Shown: one piece after another, positions 34,176 through 42,899 of the stretch
Position numbering within the stretch: the stretch's first letter is position 1
Layout: each line of letters starts with the position of its first letter
DNA from: Burkholderiales bacterium
GTDB lineage: Bacteria > Pseudomonadota > Gammaproteobacteria > Burkholderiales > JAEUOS01
Reading direction: 5' to 3'
Assembly: GCA_016790635.1 (NCBI GenBank)
Contig: JAEUOR010000062.1
Span: 62,001-126,000, forward strand
Length of the DNA stretch: 64,000 nt
Made by a program: the position numbers and the translations under genes
Notes under the pieces: generated by a model
The model's input: only the letters and a program-made list of their open reading frames with translations
Told to the model about the DNA's origin: nothing
Databases searched by the model: none

Positions 34176-34477
34176 GGCCACCGGCAGCCCATCGATCCAT
34201 CGTGCGTTCAATCGATCACCTTCGTCGTCGTGCCATCCCGCGCCGATTCTCGCACGCCCGCAACCGGTGGTCCCCGCGCGGCAGCCCTCCAGACAGCCAT
34301 ACGCCTTCACCGTGATTGCCCGGCACCTTGGTTCAAGGCGTTCCTCGACCCGCCAGCCGGCCCTGCCTGCGGCCGAGCACGCAGGGCCGGGCGCACGCGC
34401 GACCCTCGTGGCAGAATCGACCTCGTCCCGGCGCGCCCTGTTCAGCAACCAGATGCCGCGCGAAACCTGGAGTCTTC
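34176..34477. other. Divergent intergenic region upstream of the selenoprotein cluster
   Basis: About 300 bases between the divergent lipoprotein and Bug genes without a convincing gene. It contains a strong inverted repeat (34357-34390) and a smaller one, CCTTG-GTT-CAAGG (34326-34338). GGAG near 34469 serves as ribosome site for the Bug gene. I see no clear -35/-10 pair. Confidence 0.5.
34357..34390 (+). promoter_or_regulatory. 10-bp perfect inverted repeat with 14-base loop
   Basis: CCGGCCCTGC (34357-34366) is the exact reverse complement of GCAGGGCCGG (34381-34390). It lies about 90 bases upstream of the first gene of the Bug/flavoprotein/selenoprotein/selD cluster. It could be an RNA hairpin in the leader or a wide operator. 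No T-run follows. Confidence 0.4.
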
Positions 34478-35452
34478 ATGAAACGACGTGAGCTTCTGCT
34501 TGCACTGGGGTGCGCCCCGGCGCTGGCGCACGCACAGCCGGCACGCGATACCGCCGAAGCCTGGCCGACGCGACCGGTCAAGCTGATCGTGCCCTTTGCT
34601 CCCGGCGGGCCCACCGATGTGATCGCGCGCCTGGTGGCCGAACGCGTGCAGACCGGCTGGCGACAGCCGGTCGTCCTCGAATACAAGCCGGGCGCCGGAA
34701 CCGTGGTGGGCACGCAGTTCGTCGCCACCTCTCCTGCCGACGGCTATACCCTGGGCATGGCCATCAGTGCCCTGATGGTCAATCCCAGCCTGCAGCCCAA
34801 GCTGCCTTACGACACCGCCAAGGACTTGGCCGGCGTGTCGCAACTGGCGCTATCGCACTTCGGCCTGTTCGCCCATCCGTCGTTGCCGGTCGCCAACCTG
34901 GCCGAACTGATCGCCTATGGCAAGAAGAACCCGGGCAAGCTTTCCTACGCGACGCCCGGCACCGGTACCGGCACGCACCTGGCGGGCGAAATGCTCAACC
35001 AGATGGCAGGCCTGGACATGGTCCATGTGCCCTACAAAGGAAGCGTGCCCGCGCAGCAGGACGTCATCGGCGGTCGGGTACCGTTGCTGTTTGATGTGAT
35101 GTTCTCGGCGTTGCCCTTTGTGCGTGACGGACGCCTGAGGTCGCTTGCCCTGGCCAGCCCGCGTCGCGCGGAGTCCAATCCGGACATCCCGCTGATCAGC
35201 GAGTCCCTGCCGGGCTTTTCGGCCATGAGCATTATCGGCATCATCGCGCCCCGCGCCGCGCCGCGCGAACTCGTGCGACGCATCAGCGCCGACATCGCGC
35301 GTGCCGTGCGCTCGCCGGAGGTGCGCGAGCGCTTCGCCCAACTCGGCACCGAGGCGGTCGGCTCGACACCCGAAGAATACGACGCCCTGATCAAGAGCGA
35401 GATCGACAAGTGGGCCGCGGTGGTCAAGTCGCGAGGCATCAAGATTGAGTGA
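34478..35452 (+). CDS. Bug/TctC-family periplasmic substrate-binding protein (2)
   Basis: 324-residue periplasmic receptor. The N-terminus has twin basic residues (MKRRELLLALG) and a signal peptide cut around AHAQ. Family motifs: WPTRPVKLIVPFAPGG, GGPTDVIARL, GAGTVVGTQFVATSPADGY and a YKGSVPAQQDVIGG stretch. GGAG at about 34469 precedes the ATG. The gene overlaps the flavoprotein gene by eight bases and therefore heads the operon that ends with selD. A link between its ligand and selenium or thiol metabolism is possible but not shown by the sequence. Confidence 0.9.
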   Translation: MKRRELLLALGCAPALAHAQPARDTAEAWPTRPVKLIVPFAPGGPTDVIARLVAERVQTGWRQPVVLEYKPGAGTVVGTQFVATSPADGYTLGMAISALMVNPSLQPKLPYDTAKDLAGVSQLALSHFGLFAHPSLPVANLAELIAYGKKNPGKLSYATPGTGTGTHLAGEMLNQMAGLDMVHVPYKGSVPAQQDVIGGRVPLLFDVMFSALPFVRDGRLRSLALASPRRAESNPDIPLISESLPGFSAMSIIGIIAPRAAPRELVRRISADIARAVRSPEVRERFAQLGTEAVGSTPEEYDALIKSEIDKWAAVVKSRGIKIE

Positions 35453-36362
35453 CGCGGACATCATCGTCGTCGGCGGAGGATTGGCCGGATTGGCGGCAGC
35501 GCGCGACGCCGCGCGCCTGGGCCGTCGCTGCGTCGCGTTCACCGGCCCGCAGCCGGGCGGGCATCTGCTCTCGATCGACTCGGTCCAGGATGTTCCGGAT
35601 CATCCCGACGGCGTGCCCGGCTACGACCTCTGCCCGCTGTTGCTCGAGGCGGCCATGGACGCCGGCGTCGAATGCGTGGCCGAAGAGGCGCTTGACTTGA
35701 CCGGCGCGGGCGATGGCTGGTCGGTGCGGGGCGCGTCGCGCACGGTGCGAGCCCCCTGCGTGATCCTGGCGCCGGGCAGCGTGCTCAGGCCCCTGGGAGT
35801 ACCCGGCGAAGCCGAGTTCGCGGGCCGCGGCGTGAGCCAATGCGCGAGTTGCGACGGGCCGCTCTTGCGCGGCCGCGCAGTCGCCGTGGTCGGCGGCGGC
35901 GACGCCGCCTGCCAGGAAGCGCTGACCCTGGCCGAGACGGCCTCGATGGTGCACATGCTGGTGCGCGGTGCGAACCTGCGCGCGCGAGGGCAATGGCGCG
36001 AACGCATCGCGGCGCAAGCGAACATCCGCTTGCACTTCGGCGCCCGCGTCGCGACCATCGTGGGCACGCAAGCGGTGGAACAAGTACGCCTCGAGGGTGG
36101 CGACACGCTGGCCGTTGACGGCGTGTTCATCTTCGTCGGCCTTGCGCCGAATACCGCTTTCGCGCGCGCCGTCCTGCCGCTGGACGCAGCAGCGCGCATG
36201 GTTGTCGATTCCGGCCTGCACACGCCGCGACGCGGCATTCTGGCCGCCGGCGATGCGCGCAGCGGCAGCAGCGGCCAGGCAGCCGAGGCGCTCGCCGACG
36301 GCGGCATCGCGGCGCAATCCGCGCATCGATATCTGGGCCAGCGCGATTGGCCCGCCTCTTGA
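35445..36362 (+). CDS. Thioredoxin-reductase-like NAD(P)/FAD flavoprotein
   Basis: 305-residue flavoprotein of the size and layout of low-molecular-weight thioredoxin reductases. The FAD-binding GGGLAGLAAARDA lies at the N-terminus. The redox-active pair is Cys133-Ala-Ser-Cys136 (CASCDG; the usual form is CATCDG). A second dinucleotide motif GGGDAACQEA follows, and GILAAGDAR is near the end. The NADPH-specifying HRR region is altered (VRGANLR), so cofactor preference may differ. It starts with TTG inside the end of the Bug gene; no in-frame ATG fits. It ends 17 bases before the selenoprotein gene and could reduce it. Confidence 0.85.
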   Translation: MSDADIIVVGGGLAGLAAARDAARLGRRCVAFTGPQPGGHLLSIDSVQDVPDHPDGVPGYDLCPLLLEAAMDAGVECVAEEALDLTGAGDGWSVRGASRTVRAPCVILAPGSVLRPLGVPGEAEFAGRGVSQCASCDGPLLRGRAVAVVGGGDAACQEALTLAETASMVHMLVRGANLRARGQWRERIAAQANIRLHFGARVATIVGTQAVEQVRLEGGDTLAVDGVFIFVGLAPNTAFARAVLPLDAAARMVVDSGLHTPRRGILAAGDARSGSSGQAAEALADGGIAAQSAHRYLGQRDWPAS

Positions 36363-36379
36363 GAACAGGAAACCCGACC

Positions 36380-38014
36380 ATGTCCGCATTGCTCACCGTC
36401 CACGATCCGCGCGGCTATCCGCCCAAAGTCACGGGCAAGCGCCTGGCGCCGCGCCTGGCCAGCCTCGAAGGCAAGACCGTCCACCTTGTCGACTGCCTGT
36501 TCGACAACACCGACGTCTTCATGCGCGAGCTCAAGGACTGGTTCGCCATCCACATGCCGAGCGTGCGCACCGAGGTGCTGCGGCCACGCGAAAGCTGGGT
36601 CGACGACCCCGCCATGCGCGCCCGCGTGGTGGCAGAGGCCGACGCCGCGATCTTCGCCGTGGGTTTATGAAGCACCTGTTGCCCGACGGTCGCCGGGCTG
36701 GCAATGGCGGTGGAAGCCGATGGCATCCCCACCGTGGCGGTGCACACCCATGTGTTCGCGCGCCTGGCGCGCAACGCGGCGCGCGTCAACGGTACGCCGA
36801 CCCTGCGCCAGGCCTTCGTGCCGCAGCCGGTGGTGGGCCAGTCGGCGCCGCAGCTGCGCACCTATATCGAAGGCATCGATCCGGTCAACCGGCGGCCCTT
36901 CATGCAGGAAGTGATCGACGGCCTCACTGCGCCGTTGACCGAGGCCGACCTGACCGGCGTCTCGTTCGAACGCAACACGCCGCGCCTGCTGGAGCCGGCG
37001 TCGGAGGCTGACCTGCTGCGCCGCTTCGAAGACGAGCGCTGGACCGACTACCTGCCCATCGTGCTGCCGACCGAGGAGCGCGTCGCGGCCATGCTGGGCG
37101 GCACCCGCCGCAGGCCCGACGAGGTCGTTGGGCGCATGCGCCCGACCAACTACCGTGAGTTCTGGGAGTACACCGTCGAGAAGGTCGCGGTCAACGCGGT
37201 GATGGCCGGCGCCCGGCCGGAATACTTCCCGGTGATCCTGGCCATGGCCGCCAGCGGCATGACCGCGCGCCAGAGCAGCACCACCTCGTGGGCCGCGCCG
37301 GCGATCGTCAACGGCCCGATCCGCAAGGAGATCGGCATGCACTGTGGCATCGGCGCACTGGGGCCGTACAGCCATGCCAACGTCGCCATCGGCCGCGCGC
37401 ATGCGCTCCTGAGCCAGAACCTGCAGGGCGGCTCGGTGATCGGCGACACCTACATGGGCTCGATCGGCAACGTGCACAACTACGCCTGCACCTGGGCCGA
37501 GAACGAGGAAAGAAGCCCGTGGGAACCGCTGCACGTGCAGCACGGCTTCAAGCCCGAGGACAGCACCGTGACCGTGTTCCTGGGCGGCTGGTACGTGATC
37601 AGCGGCTACGGCCCGCGCGAAACCTGGGAACAACGCTTTCGCCACTGCCTGGCGGCCTGCGAACCCTACAGCCCGCCGATCCTGTTGCTCGATCCCTCAT
37701 CTGCGCAGGCCTTCGTCGAGCGCGGCTTCGTGAAGAAACAGCAGGTGATCGACTGGTGCGCCGCCAACGCGGTGGTCAGCGCGCGCGAGTACTGGGACGA
37801 CCCGTGGATCCAGACCCTGATCAAGCCGCATGCGGTGGCCGGGGTGGAACCCTGGGCCGGCATGCTCAAGGCCGCGCCGGACGCGCCGCTGCGCAAATAC
37901 CGCGCCGAGGACATCAGCGTGGTGGTGCTGGGCGGCGAGACCCAGGCGGCGTGGAAGATGGTGGGCGGCAACTTCGCGCGCGCCAAGATCATGCGTGTCG
38001 ACGACTGGCGTTGA
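36380..38014 (+). CDS. Probable selenoprotein with in-frame TGA (Sec97), UxxC redox motif
   Basis: Read as one 544-residue protein from ATG 36380 (AGGA 10 bases upstream) to 38014, with TGA at 36668-36670 translated as selenocysteine 97. The frame is the same on both sides and needs no indel. Around the TGA the protein reads AVGL-U-STCCPTVAGLA, a UxxC redox motif preceded by a hydrophobic strand and followed by a helix and GIPTVAV. This is like thiol/selenol enzymes of the UGSC type. The C-terminal part has conserved-looking text such as MHCGIGALGPYSHAN and GDTYMGSIGNVHNY. A possible SECIS hairpin follows the TGA, and selD is the next gene. The reaction is unknown; redox chemistry on the Sec-Cys pair is inferred. 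If TGA is a stop, the locus would be two fragments. Confidence 0.85.
36671..36704 (+). promoter_or_regulatory. Candidate bacterial SECIS element
   Basis: Just after the TGA, TTGCC (36679-36683) pairs with GGCAA (36700-36704). Inside, either CGG (36687-36689) pairs with CCG (36693-36695) around TCG, or CGA (36684-36686) pairs with TCG (36690-36692) around CGG. The second option puts a G in the first two loop bases, as in known bacterial SECIS elements. The loop begins 17-20 bases after the TGA, within the usual 16-37 window. The fold was judged by eye. Confidence 0.55.
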
Positions 38015-38100
38015 AAGGACTGCGGCGGTTCGAGGATTATTGAAGCTGCACCGCCGCGCCCGTTTCGCACCCCTTTATACCGTCACATCCCTGCCGACTG

Positions 38101-40386
38101 ATGCAAGCCTCCACCCAACCCGTCCTGCGCGACATCGTATTGGTCGGCGGCGGCCACAGCCACGTCGGTGTGATCAAGAGCTTCGGCATGCGTCCGGTGC
38201 CCGGCGTACGCCTGACCGTGCTGTGCCGCGACACCCACACACCCTACTCCGGCATGCTGCCCGGCTACATCGCCGGGCACTACGACTACGACGACGTACA
38301 CATCGACCTGCGACGCCTGGCGCAGTTCGGCGGGGCGCGCTTTTTCCGCACCCAGGTCACCGGCATCGACCGCGCCGCGCGCAGGGTGCTGTGCGCCAAC
38401 CGCCCGCCGGTGCCCTACGATGTCCTGTCGATCAACATCGGCTCGACTCCGCAGCTATCTCAGGTGCCGGGCGCGAGTGAACACGCAGTCCCGGTCAAGC
38501 CGATCTTCGAGTTCAACACGCGCTGGCTGGCCCTGTTGGAACGGGTGCGCGCGCACGCGGGGCGCATGCGCATCGCCGTGGTCGGCGCCGGGGCCGGGGG
38601 CGTGGAACTGCTTCTGGCCATGCAATACCGCCTGGGCAACGAATTGCGCGCGCTAAAGCGCGATCCGGCCGCGCTCGAGTTCCATCTCTTCGATACCGGC
38701 GCCAACATCCTGCCCACCCACAACGCCTGGGTGCGCGCGAGTTTCGAGCGCGTGCTGGCGGAGCGTGGCGTCGAGGTGCATCGCGGCGCCGCGGTGAACG
38801 ACGTCGGACCCAGGCACTTGCGCACGGCCGATGGCACGACCCTGGAAGTCGACGAGATCATGTGGGTGACGCGCGCCGGCGGTGCCGCCTGGCTCAAGGA
38901 CACCGGACTCAAGCTCGACGCGCAAGGCTTCATCGAGGTGCGCGACACGCTGCAAACCCTGACCGACCCCGACATCTACGCGGCCGGCGACATCGCCGCG
39001 ATGGTCGACCACCCGCTGGAAAAGGCTGGTGTCTTCGCGGTGCGCATGGGCCCGCCATTGACCGAGAACCTGCGCCGCGCCGTCGCTGGCGAAGCGCCAC
39101 AGCCGTACCGGCCGCAACGCCGCTGGCTGGCGCTGATCTCCACCGGCGACAAAACCGCGGTGGCCTCGCGGGGGTGGCTGGGATTCAAGGGCGCCTGGGT
39201 GTGGCGCTGGAAGGACTGGATCGACCGGCGCTTCATGGAAAAATTCGGCGACCTGCCGGCGATGGACGCCGATGCCAAGCCGCAGGCGGCGCCAGCCTCG
39301 CCGGTCAAGCTCGACGCGGACGAAGCCGCGCAGGCGATCTCGGCCATCGCCATGCGCTGCGGCGGCTGCGGCGCCAAGGTGGGGGCGACGGTGCTGTCGC
39401 GCGCGCTGGGTGCGCTTGCGCCGGTGGAGCGCGACGACGTCCTGATCGGACTCAAGGCGCCGGACGATGCCGCGGTGGTACGCGTGCCGCCGGGCAAGGC
39501 GATGGTGCACTCGGTGGATTTTTTTCGTGCCTTCATCGATGACCCCTACATCTTCGGCAAGGTGGCCGCCAATCACGCGCTGGGCGACATCTTCGCCATG
39601 GGCGGCGAGGCACAGAGCGCGACCTCGGTGGTCACCGTGCCGCCGGGCCTGGAAGCCAAGGTCGAGGACACACTCTTCCAGATGATGTCCGGCGCGGTCG
39701 AAGTGCTCAACGCCGCCGGCTGTGCGCTGGTGGGCGGGCACACCGGCGAAGGCCAGGAACTGGCGCTGGGTTTCGCCATCAACGGCCTCATCGACGCGGA
39801 CCTGGCCGCAGTCATGCGCAAGGGCGGCATGCGCCCGGGCGACGCGCTGATCCTGACCAAGCCGATCGGCACGGGCACGCTCTTCGCTGCGTTGCCGCTG
39901 CTGAAGGTGCGCGGGCGCTGGATCGATGCTGCGCTCGAATCGATGTGCGTCTCCAACGCGCGCGGTGCGAAGGTACTGGCGCAGTACGGCGCCACCTCGT
40001 GCACCGACCTGACCGGCTTTGGCCTCCTCGGGCACCTGGTCGAGATGACGCGGCCGTCGGGGGTCGATGCGGAGCTGATCCTGTCGGCCCTCCCGATGCT
40101 CGACGGTGCCGAGGAGACCGCGGCCGCCGGCATCCTCTCTTCGCTGCAGCCGGCCAACGTGCGCCTGCGCCGCGCGCTTGCCAACCAGGCCGAGATGGTC
40201 GAGCATCCGCGCTACCGCCTGATCTTCGATCCACAGACCGCGGGCGGCCTTTTGGCCAGCGTTCCGGGCGACGAGGCCGAAGCCTGCGTGGCGGCGCTGC
40301 GTGCAGCGGGGTACGGGCACACGCAGGTGATCGGGCGCGTCCTGCCGCAGGGCGATCAGCTGGCGCCGATCCGGCTCCTGGCATAG
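38101..40386 (+). CDS. selD: Selenide, water dikinase fused to an NADH-dehydrogenase-like FAD domain
   Basis: 761-residue bifunctional protein. Residues about 10-400 form a pyridine-nucleotide-disulfide oxidoreductase/Ndh-like domain (VLVGGGHSHVGV, IAVVGAGAGGVEL, YAAGDIAAM). About 415-760 is SelD, which makes selenophosphate from selenide and ATP. It has the catalytic CGGCGAK with Cys423 (Cys, not Sec) and Lys426, DDAAV, and GGHTGEGQE. Selenophosphate feeds selenocysteine synthesis and tRNA selenouridine. The flavoprotein half may reduce a selenium donor. It directly follows the TGA-containing gene, which strongly supports selenoprotein synthesis. selA, selB and tRNA-Sec are not in the window. 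Confidence 0.93.
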   Translation: MQASTQPVLRDIVLVGGGHSHVGVIKSFGMRPVPGVRLTVLCRDTHTPYSGMLPGYIAGHYDYDDVHIDLRRLAQFGGARFFRTQVTGIDRAARRVLCANRPPVPYDVLSINIGSTPQLSQVPGASEHAVPVKPIFEFNTRWLALLERVRAHAGRMRIAVVGAGAGGVELLLAMQYRLGNELRALKRDPAALEFHLFDTGANILPTHNAWVRASFERVLAERGVEVHRGAAVNDVGPRHLRTADGTTLEVDEIMWVTRAGGAAWLKDTGLKLDAQGFIEVRDTLQTLTDPDIYAAGDIAAMVDHPLEKAGVFAVRMGPPLTENLRRAVAGEAPQPYRPQRRWLALISTGDKTAVASRGWLGFKGAWVWRWKDWIDRRFMEKFGDLPAMDADAKPQAAPASPVKLDADEAAQAISAIAMRCGGCGAKVGATVLSRALGALAPVERDDVLIGLKAPDDAAVVRVPPGKAMVHSVDFFRAFIDDPYIFGKVAANHALGDIFAMGGEAQSATSVVTVPPGLEAKVEDTLFQMMSGAVEVLNAAGCALVGGHTGEGQELALGFAINGLIDADLAAVMRKGGMRPGDALILTKPIGTGTLFAALPLLKVRGRWIDAALESMCVSNARGAKVLAQYGATSCTDLTGFGLLGHLVEMTRPSGVDAELILSALPMLDGAEETAAAGILSSLQPANVRLRRALANQAEMVEHPRYRLIFDPQTAGGLLASVPGDEAEACVAALRAAGYGHTQVIGRVLPQGDQLAPIRLLA

Positions 40387-40450
40387 GCAAATACCGCGCG
40401 CTGTCACACCCGAGTAGGCAGCCGCGAGGCACCCCTGCTAGAGTGCCCGC

Positions 40451-41845
40451 ATGAGTACCGCCAACAGTGCCGCGCCTGCCGGGCGCAACCCGCTCCTGAC
40501 CGGCGCGGTGCTGCCGACCCTCCTCAAGCTGGCGGCGCCCAACGTGATGGCCATGACCACCGCCGTCCTGGTCGGTATCGCCGAGACCTACTACATCGGC
40601 ACGCTGGGCACGGCGCCGCTGGCGGCGATGGCGGTGGTCTTTCCCTTCAACATGTTGACGCAGATGATGTCCAACGGCGCCATGGGCGGCGGCGTCTCCT
40701 CCTCGGTCAGCCGTGCGCTGGGCGCCGGCAGCATCGAGCGGGCAGCCGAGTCGGCAGCGCACGCGGCGGTCATCGGCCTGGTCGCGGGCCTCGTCTACTC
40801 GCTTCTCCTCCTGCTGTTCGGCCCGGCCTTGTATGCCCTCCTGGGCGCACGCGGTGACGTGCTGGCGCTGGCGACCGGTTACGCGACGGTATTGTTCTCC
40901 GGCGCCTGGCTGATCTGGCTTTTCAGCACCTTGTCCTCCATCCTGCGCGGCACCGGCAACATGGCCGTGCCCTCGGCCACCATCCTGATCACATCCTTCC
41001 TGCAGATCGTGCTGGGCGGAGCGCTGGGCCTGGGGCTGGCCGGGCTGCCGCGCCTGGGCATGCCGGGCGTGGCCATCGGGCAACTCATCGCGCAGGCCGC
41101 CGGCGTCGCGTTCCTGCTCTGGTACCTGATGGGCGGCCGCTCGAGAGTGCGCCTGCGCCTGGCGGGCGTGGCCTATCGTCGCGAACGCTTTATCGACATC
41201 CTGCGCGTGGGCGCGCTGGCCTGCCTGTCGCCGGTGCAGTCGGTGCTGACGGTGATGATCTTCACCGGTCTGGTGGCACGCCTGGGGGTCGAAGCCCTGG
41301 CCGGATATGGCATCGGCCAGCGACTGGAATTCCTGTTGATCCCGATCGCCTTCGGCATCGGCGTGGCCGCGGTGCCGATGGTCGGCATGGCCGTGGGGGC
41401 CGGCAACATCGCCCGCGCGCGACGCGTGGCATGGACCGCGGGCGCGGTCTCGGCGCTGAACCTGGGGGTGGTTGGCGCCATCGTCGCGTTGTCGCCCACC
41501 TTGTGGTCGCGATTCTTCAGCGACGATCCCGGCGTGCTTCGCGAAGCCGCGAGCTATCTGGTGTGGGCCGGACCCGCGTTCGGCTTCTTCGGCTTCGGCC
41601 TGACCCTGTACTTTGCGTCGCAAGGCGCGGGAAAGGTGCTTGGGCCGGTGCTGGCGGCAACGCTGCGCCTGATGCTTGTCGCACTGGTTGGCACCTGGCT
41701 CGCGGGCCACGGTGCGCCGGCAGCGCACTACTTCGCGCTGGTCGGCGCGGCCATGTTCATCTACGGGCTCTCGACCATGGCGGCGGTGTACTTCACACCC
41801 TGGGGCCCGCAGACCAGCGGCGCGCCCAGGCCTCGAGCGGCCTGA
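40451..41845 (+). CDS. MATE family efflux transporter
   Basis: 464-residue inner-membrane protein with about 12 hydrophobic helices in two similar halves. Typical MATE text includes APNVMAMTTAVLVGIAETYYIG, GGGVSSSVSRALGAG and the central GLPRLGMPGVAIGQ. It exports organic cations or drugs in exchange for protons or sodium. The ATG is 64 bases after selD and could be cotranscribed, although no functional link to selenium is apparent. The small membrane protein gene follows 22 bases later. Confidence 0.9.
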   Translation: MSTANSAAPAGRNPLLTGAVLPTLLKLAAPNVMAMTTAVLVGIAETYYIGTLGTAPLAAMAVVFPFNMLTQMMSNGAMGGGVSSSVSRALGAGSIERAAESAAHAAVIGLVAGLVYSLLLLLFGPALYALLGARGDVLALATGYATVLFSGAWLIWLFSTLSSILRGTGNMAVPSATILITSFLQIVLGGALGLGLAGLPRLGMPGVAIGQLIAQAAGVAFLLWYLMGGRSRVRLRLAGVAYRRERFIDILRVGALACLSPVQSVLTVMIFTGLVARLGVEALAGYGIGQRLEFLLIPIAFGIGVAAVPMVGMAVGAGNIARARRVAWTAGAVSALNLGVVGAIVALSPTLWSRFFSDDPGVLREAASYLVWAGPAFGFFGFGLTLYFASQGAGKVLGPVLAATLRLMLVALVGTWLAGHGAPAAHYFALVGAAMFIYGLSTMAAVYFTPWGPQTSGAPRPRAA

Positions 41846-41867
41846 AGTCCGACCACGGGCCCTCTCC

Positions 41868-42353
41868 ATGGAAAGTGCCCTGGCCTTCATCGTCTGGCTT
41901 GGCGTGGCCGTGATCGGTCCGCCAGCGCTGCTTGTCTGGCTGGTGCGGCGGCGGCGCAGACGCCAGCGGTTGGCGCTGCAAGCGGCCGCCACAGCCCGCA
42001 ACGAGCCCCTCGTCACCGCAAGCGCAGGGCCGCCTGCAAATGAACCGCCGACGCCGGATTCGTCCGATGGCTTCCGCTTCCCCTACGGCGTGCCCCTCGT
42101 CATCTATCCCCTGCTCGTGATCGGGTTCGGCTCGGTCGCATCACGCGCGGCGATCGCCGGCATCACGCTCATTGCGACGGTCCTTGCGATCGCTTTTGGC
42201 CGCGAGGCGTTCAGCCACGCGAGCTTCGAAAAAATAAGGAGCAACGACCCGACCATGAACCTGGCCACATGGCGCATCAACTGGCTGCTGTTCTTCGCCA
42301 TTCCGCCGGGCGTGCTGGCGATCCTGGGCGGGGTACGTCTACTGATGAAGTGA
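41868..42353 (+). CDS. Small membrane protein of unknown function, 161 aa
   Basis: I do not recognise the family. The product has a hydrophobic N-terminal helix (about 5-26) followed by an Arg-rich stretch (VRRRRRRQR), a polar linker, and three further hydrophobic segments (about 74-90, 92-107 and 136-158). The positive-inside rule puts the Arg cluster in the cytoplasm. It follows the MATE gene closely and may be cotranscribed. Confidence 0.6.
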   Translation: MESALAFIVWLGVAVIGPPALLVWLVRRRRRRQRLALQAAATARNEPLVTASAGPPANEPPTPDSSDGFRFPYGVPLVIYPLLVIGFGSVASRAAIAGITLIATVLAIAFGREAFSHASFEKIRSNDPTMNLATWRINWLLFFAIPPGVLAILGGVRLLMK

Positions 42354-42449
42354 GCCGCTGCGGCGACGCGGCTTTCCCGTACACTGGCAAGCACATGTGA
42401 CGACGAAGCAGCATCAGCAAATTCCACCAACCGATCGCAAGGAGGCTCC

Positions 42450-42875
42450 ATGAGCACACCCTCCACCGGCGGCTGCCTGTGCGGCGCCATCCGTTACCAG
42501 GTCGGCGCGCCGATGAAGAACATCATCGCCTGTCATTGCGCCAACTGCCGCAAGGCCTCCGGCGCGGGCGCCAGCCACAACATCCTTCTCAAGACAGCCG
42601 ACCTTTCGTTCACCGCCGGCACGCCGAAGCGCTATGTGGATACCGCCGACAGCGGCAATGCCCTGTATCGATTCTTTTGTGCCGACTGCGGGAGCTCGAT
42701 CTACAGTCAACGCTCGACCATGCCGGAGATGCTGGTACTCAAGGCCGGTTCGCTCGACGATGCCAGCGGCCTAACCATCGGCATGCACATCTGGACCGAC
42801 AGCGCCTTGCCGTGGATGCATCGCGATCCGGCGGTCGACCAGCACCCGAAGAATCGGCCACCACCCAAGGCTTGA
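42450..42875 (+). CDS. GFA/CENP-V family zinc protein
   Basis: 141-residue protein of the family named for glutathione-dependent formaldehyde-activating enzyme. The zinc-binding cysteines are clear: GGCLCGAIRY, CHCANCRKASG and FFCADCGSSIY. Most family members have no proven Gfa activity, so a thiol or aldehyde role is only suggestive. AAGGAGG about six bases before the ATG is a strong ribosome site. Followed by an SDR and a cupin gene on the same strand. Confidence 0.88.
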   Translation: MSTPSTGGCLCGAIRYQVGAPMKNIIACHCANCRKASGAGASHNILLKTADLSFTAGTPKRYVDTADSGNALYRFFCADCGSSIYSQRSTMPEMLVLKAGSLDDASGLTIGMHIWTDSALPWMHRDPAVDQHPKNRPPPKA

Positions 42876-42899
42876 GCGCACACGTCTGACGAAGCTGCG

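Noticed and set aside
36647..36720. The break at 36670 as a simple frameshift or pseudogene
   Set aside because: The frame is identical before and after the TGA, the codons between 36671 and 36704 encode a sensible redox motif, and selD follows. A nonsense mutation remains possible but is the weaker explanation.
36704..38014. Independent gene starting at ATG 36704
   Set aside because: There is no good ribosome site before it, and the coding signal continues in the same frame upstream through the TGA to 36380.
39352..39378. A second selenocysteine in SelD
   Set aside because: The catalytic position is encoded by TGC, so this SelD is a cysteine form.
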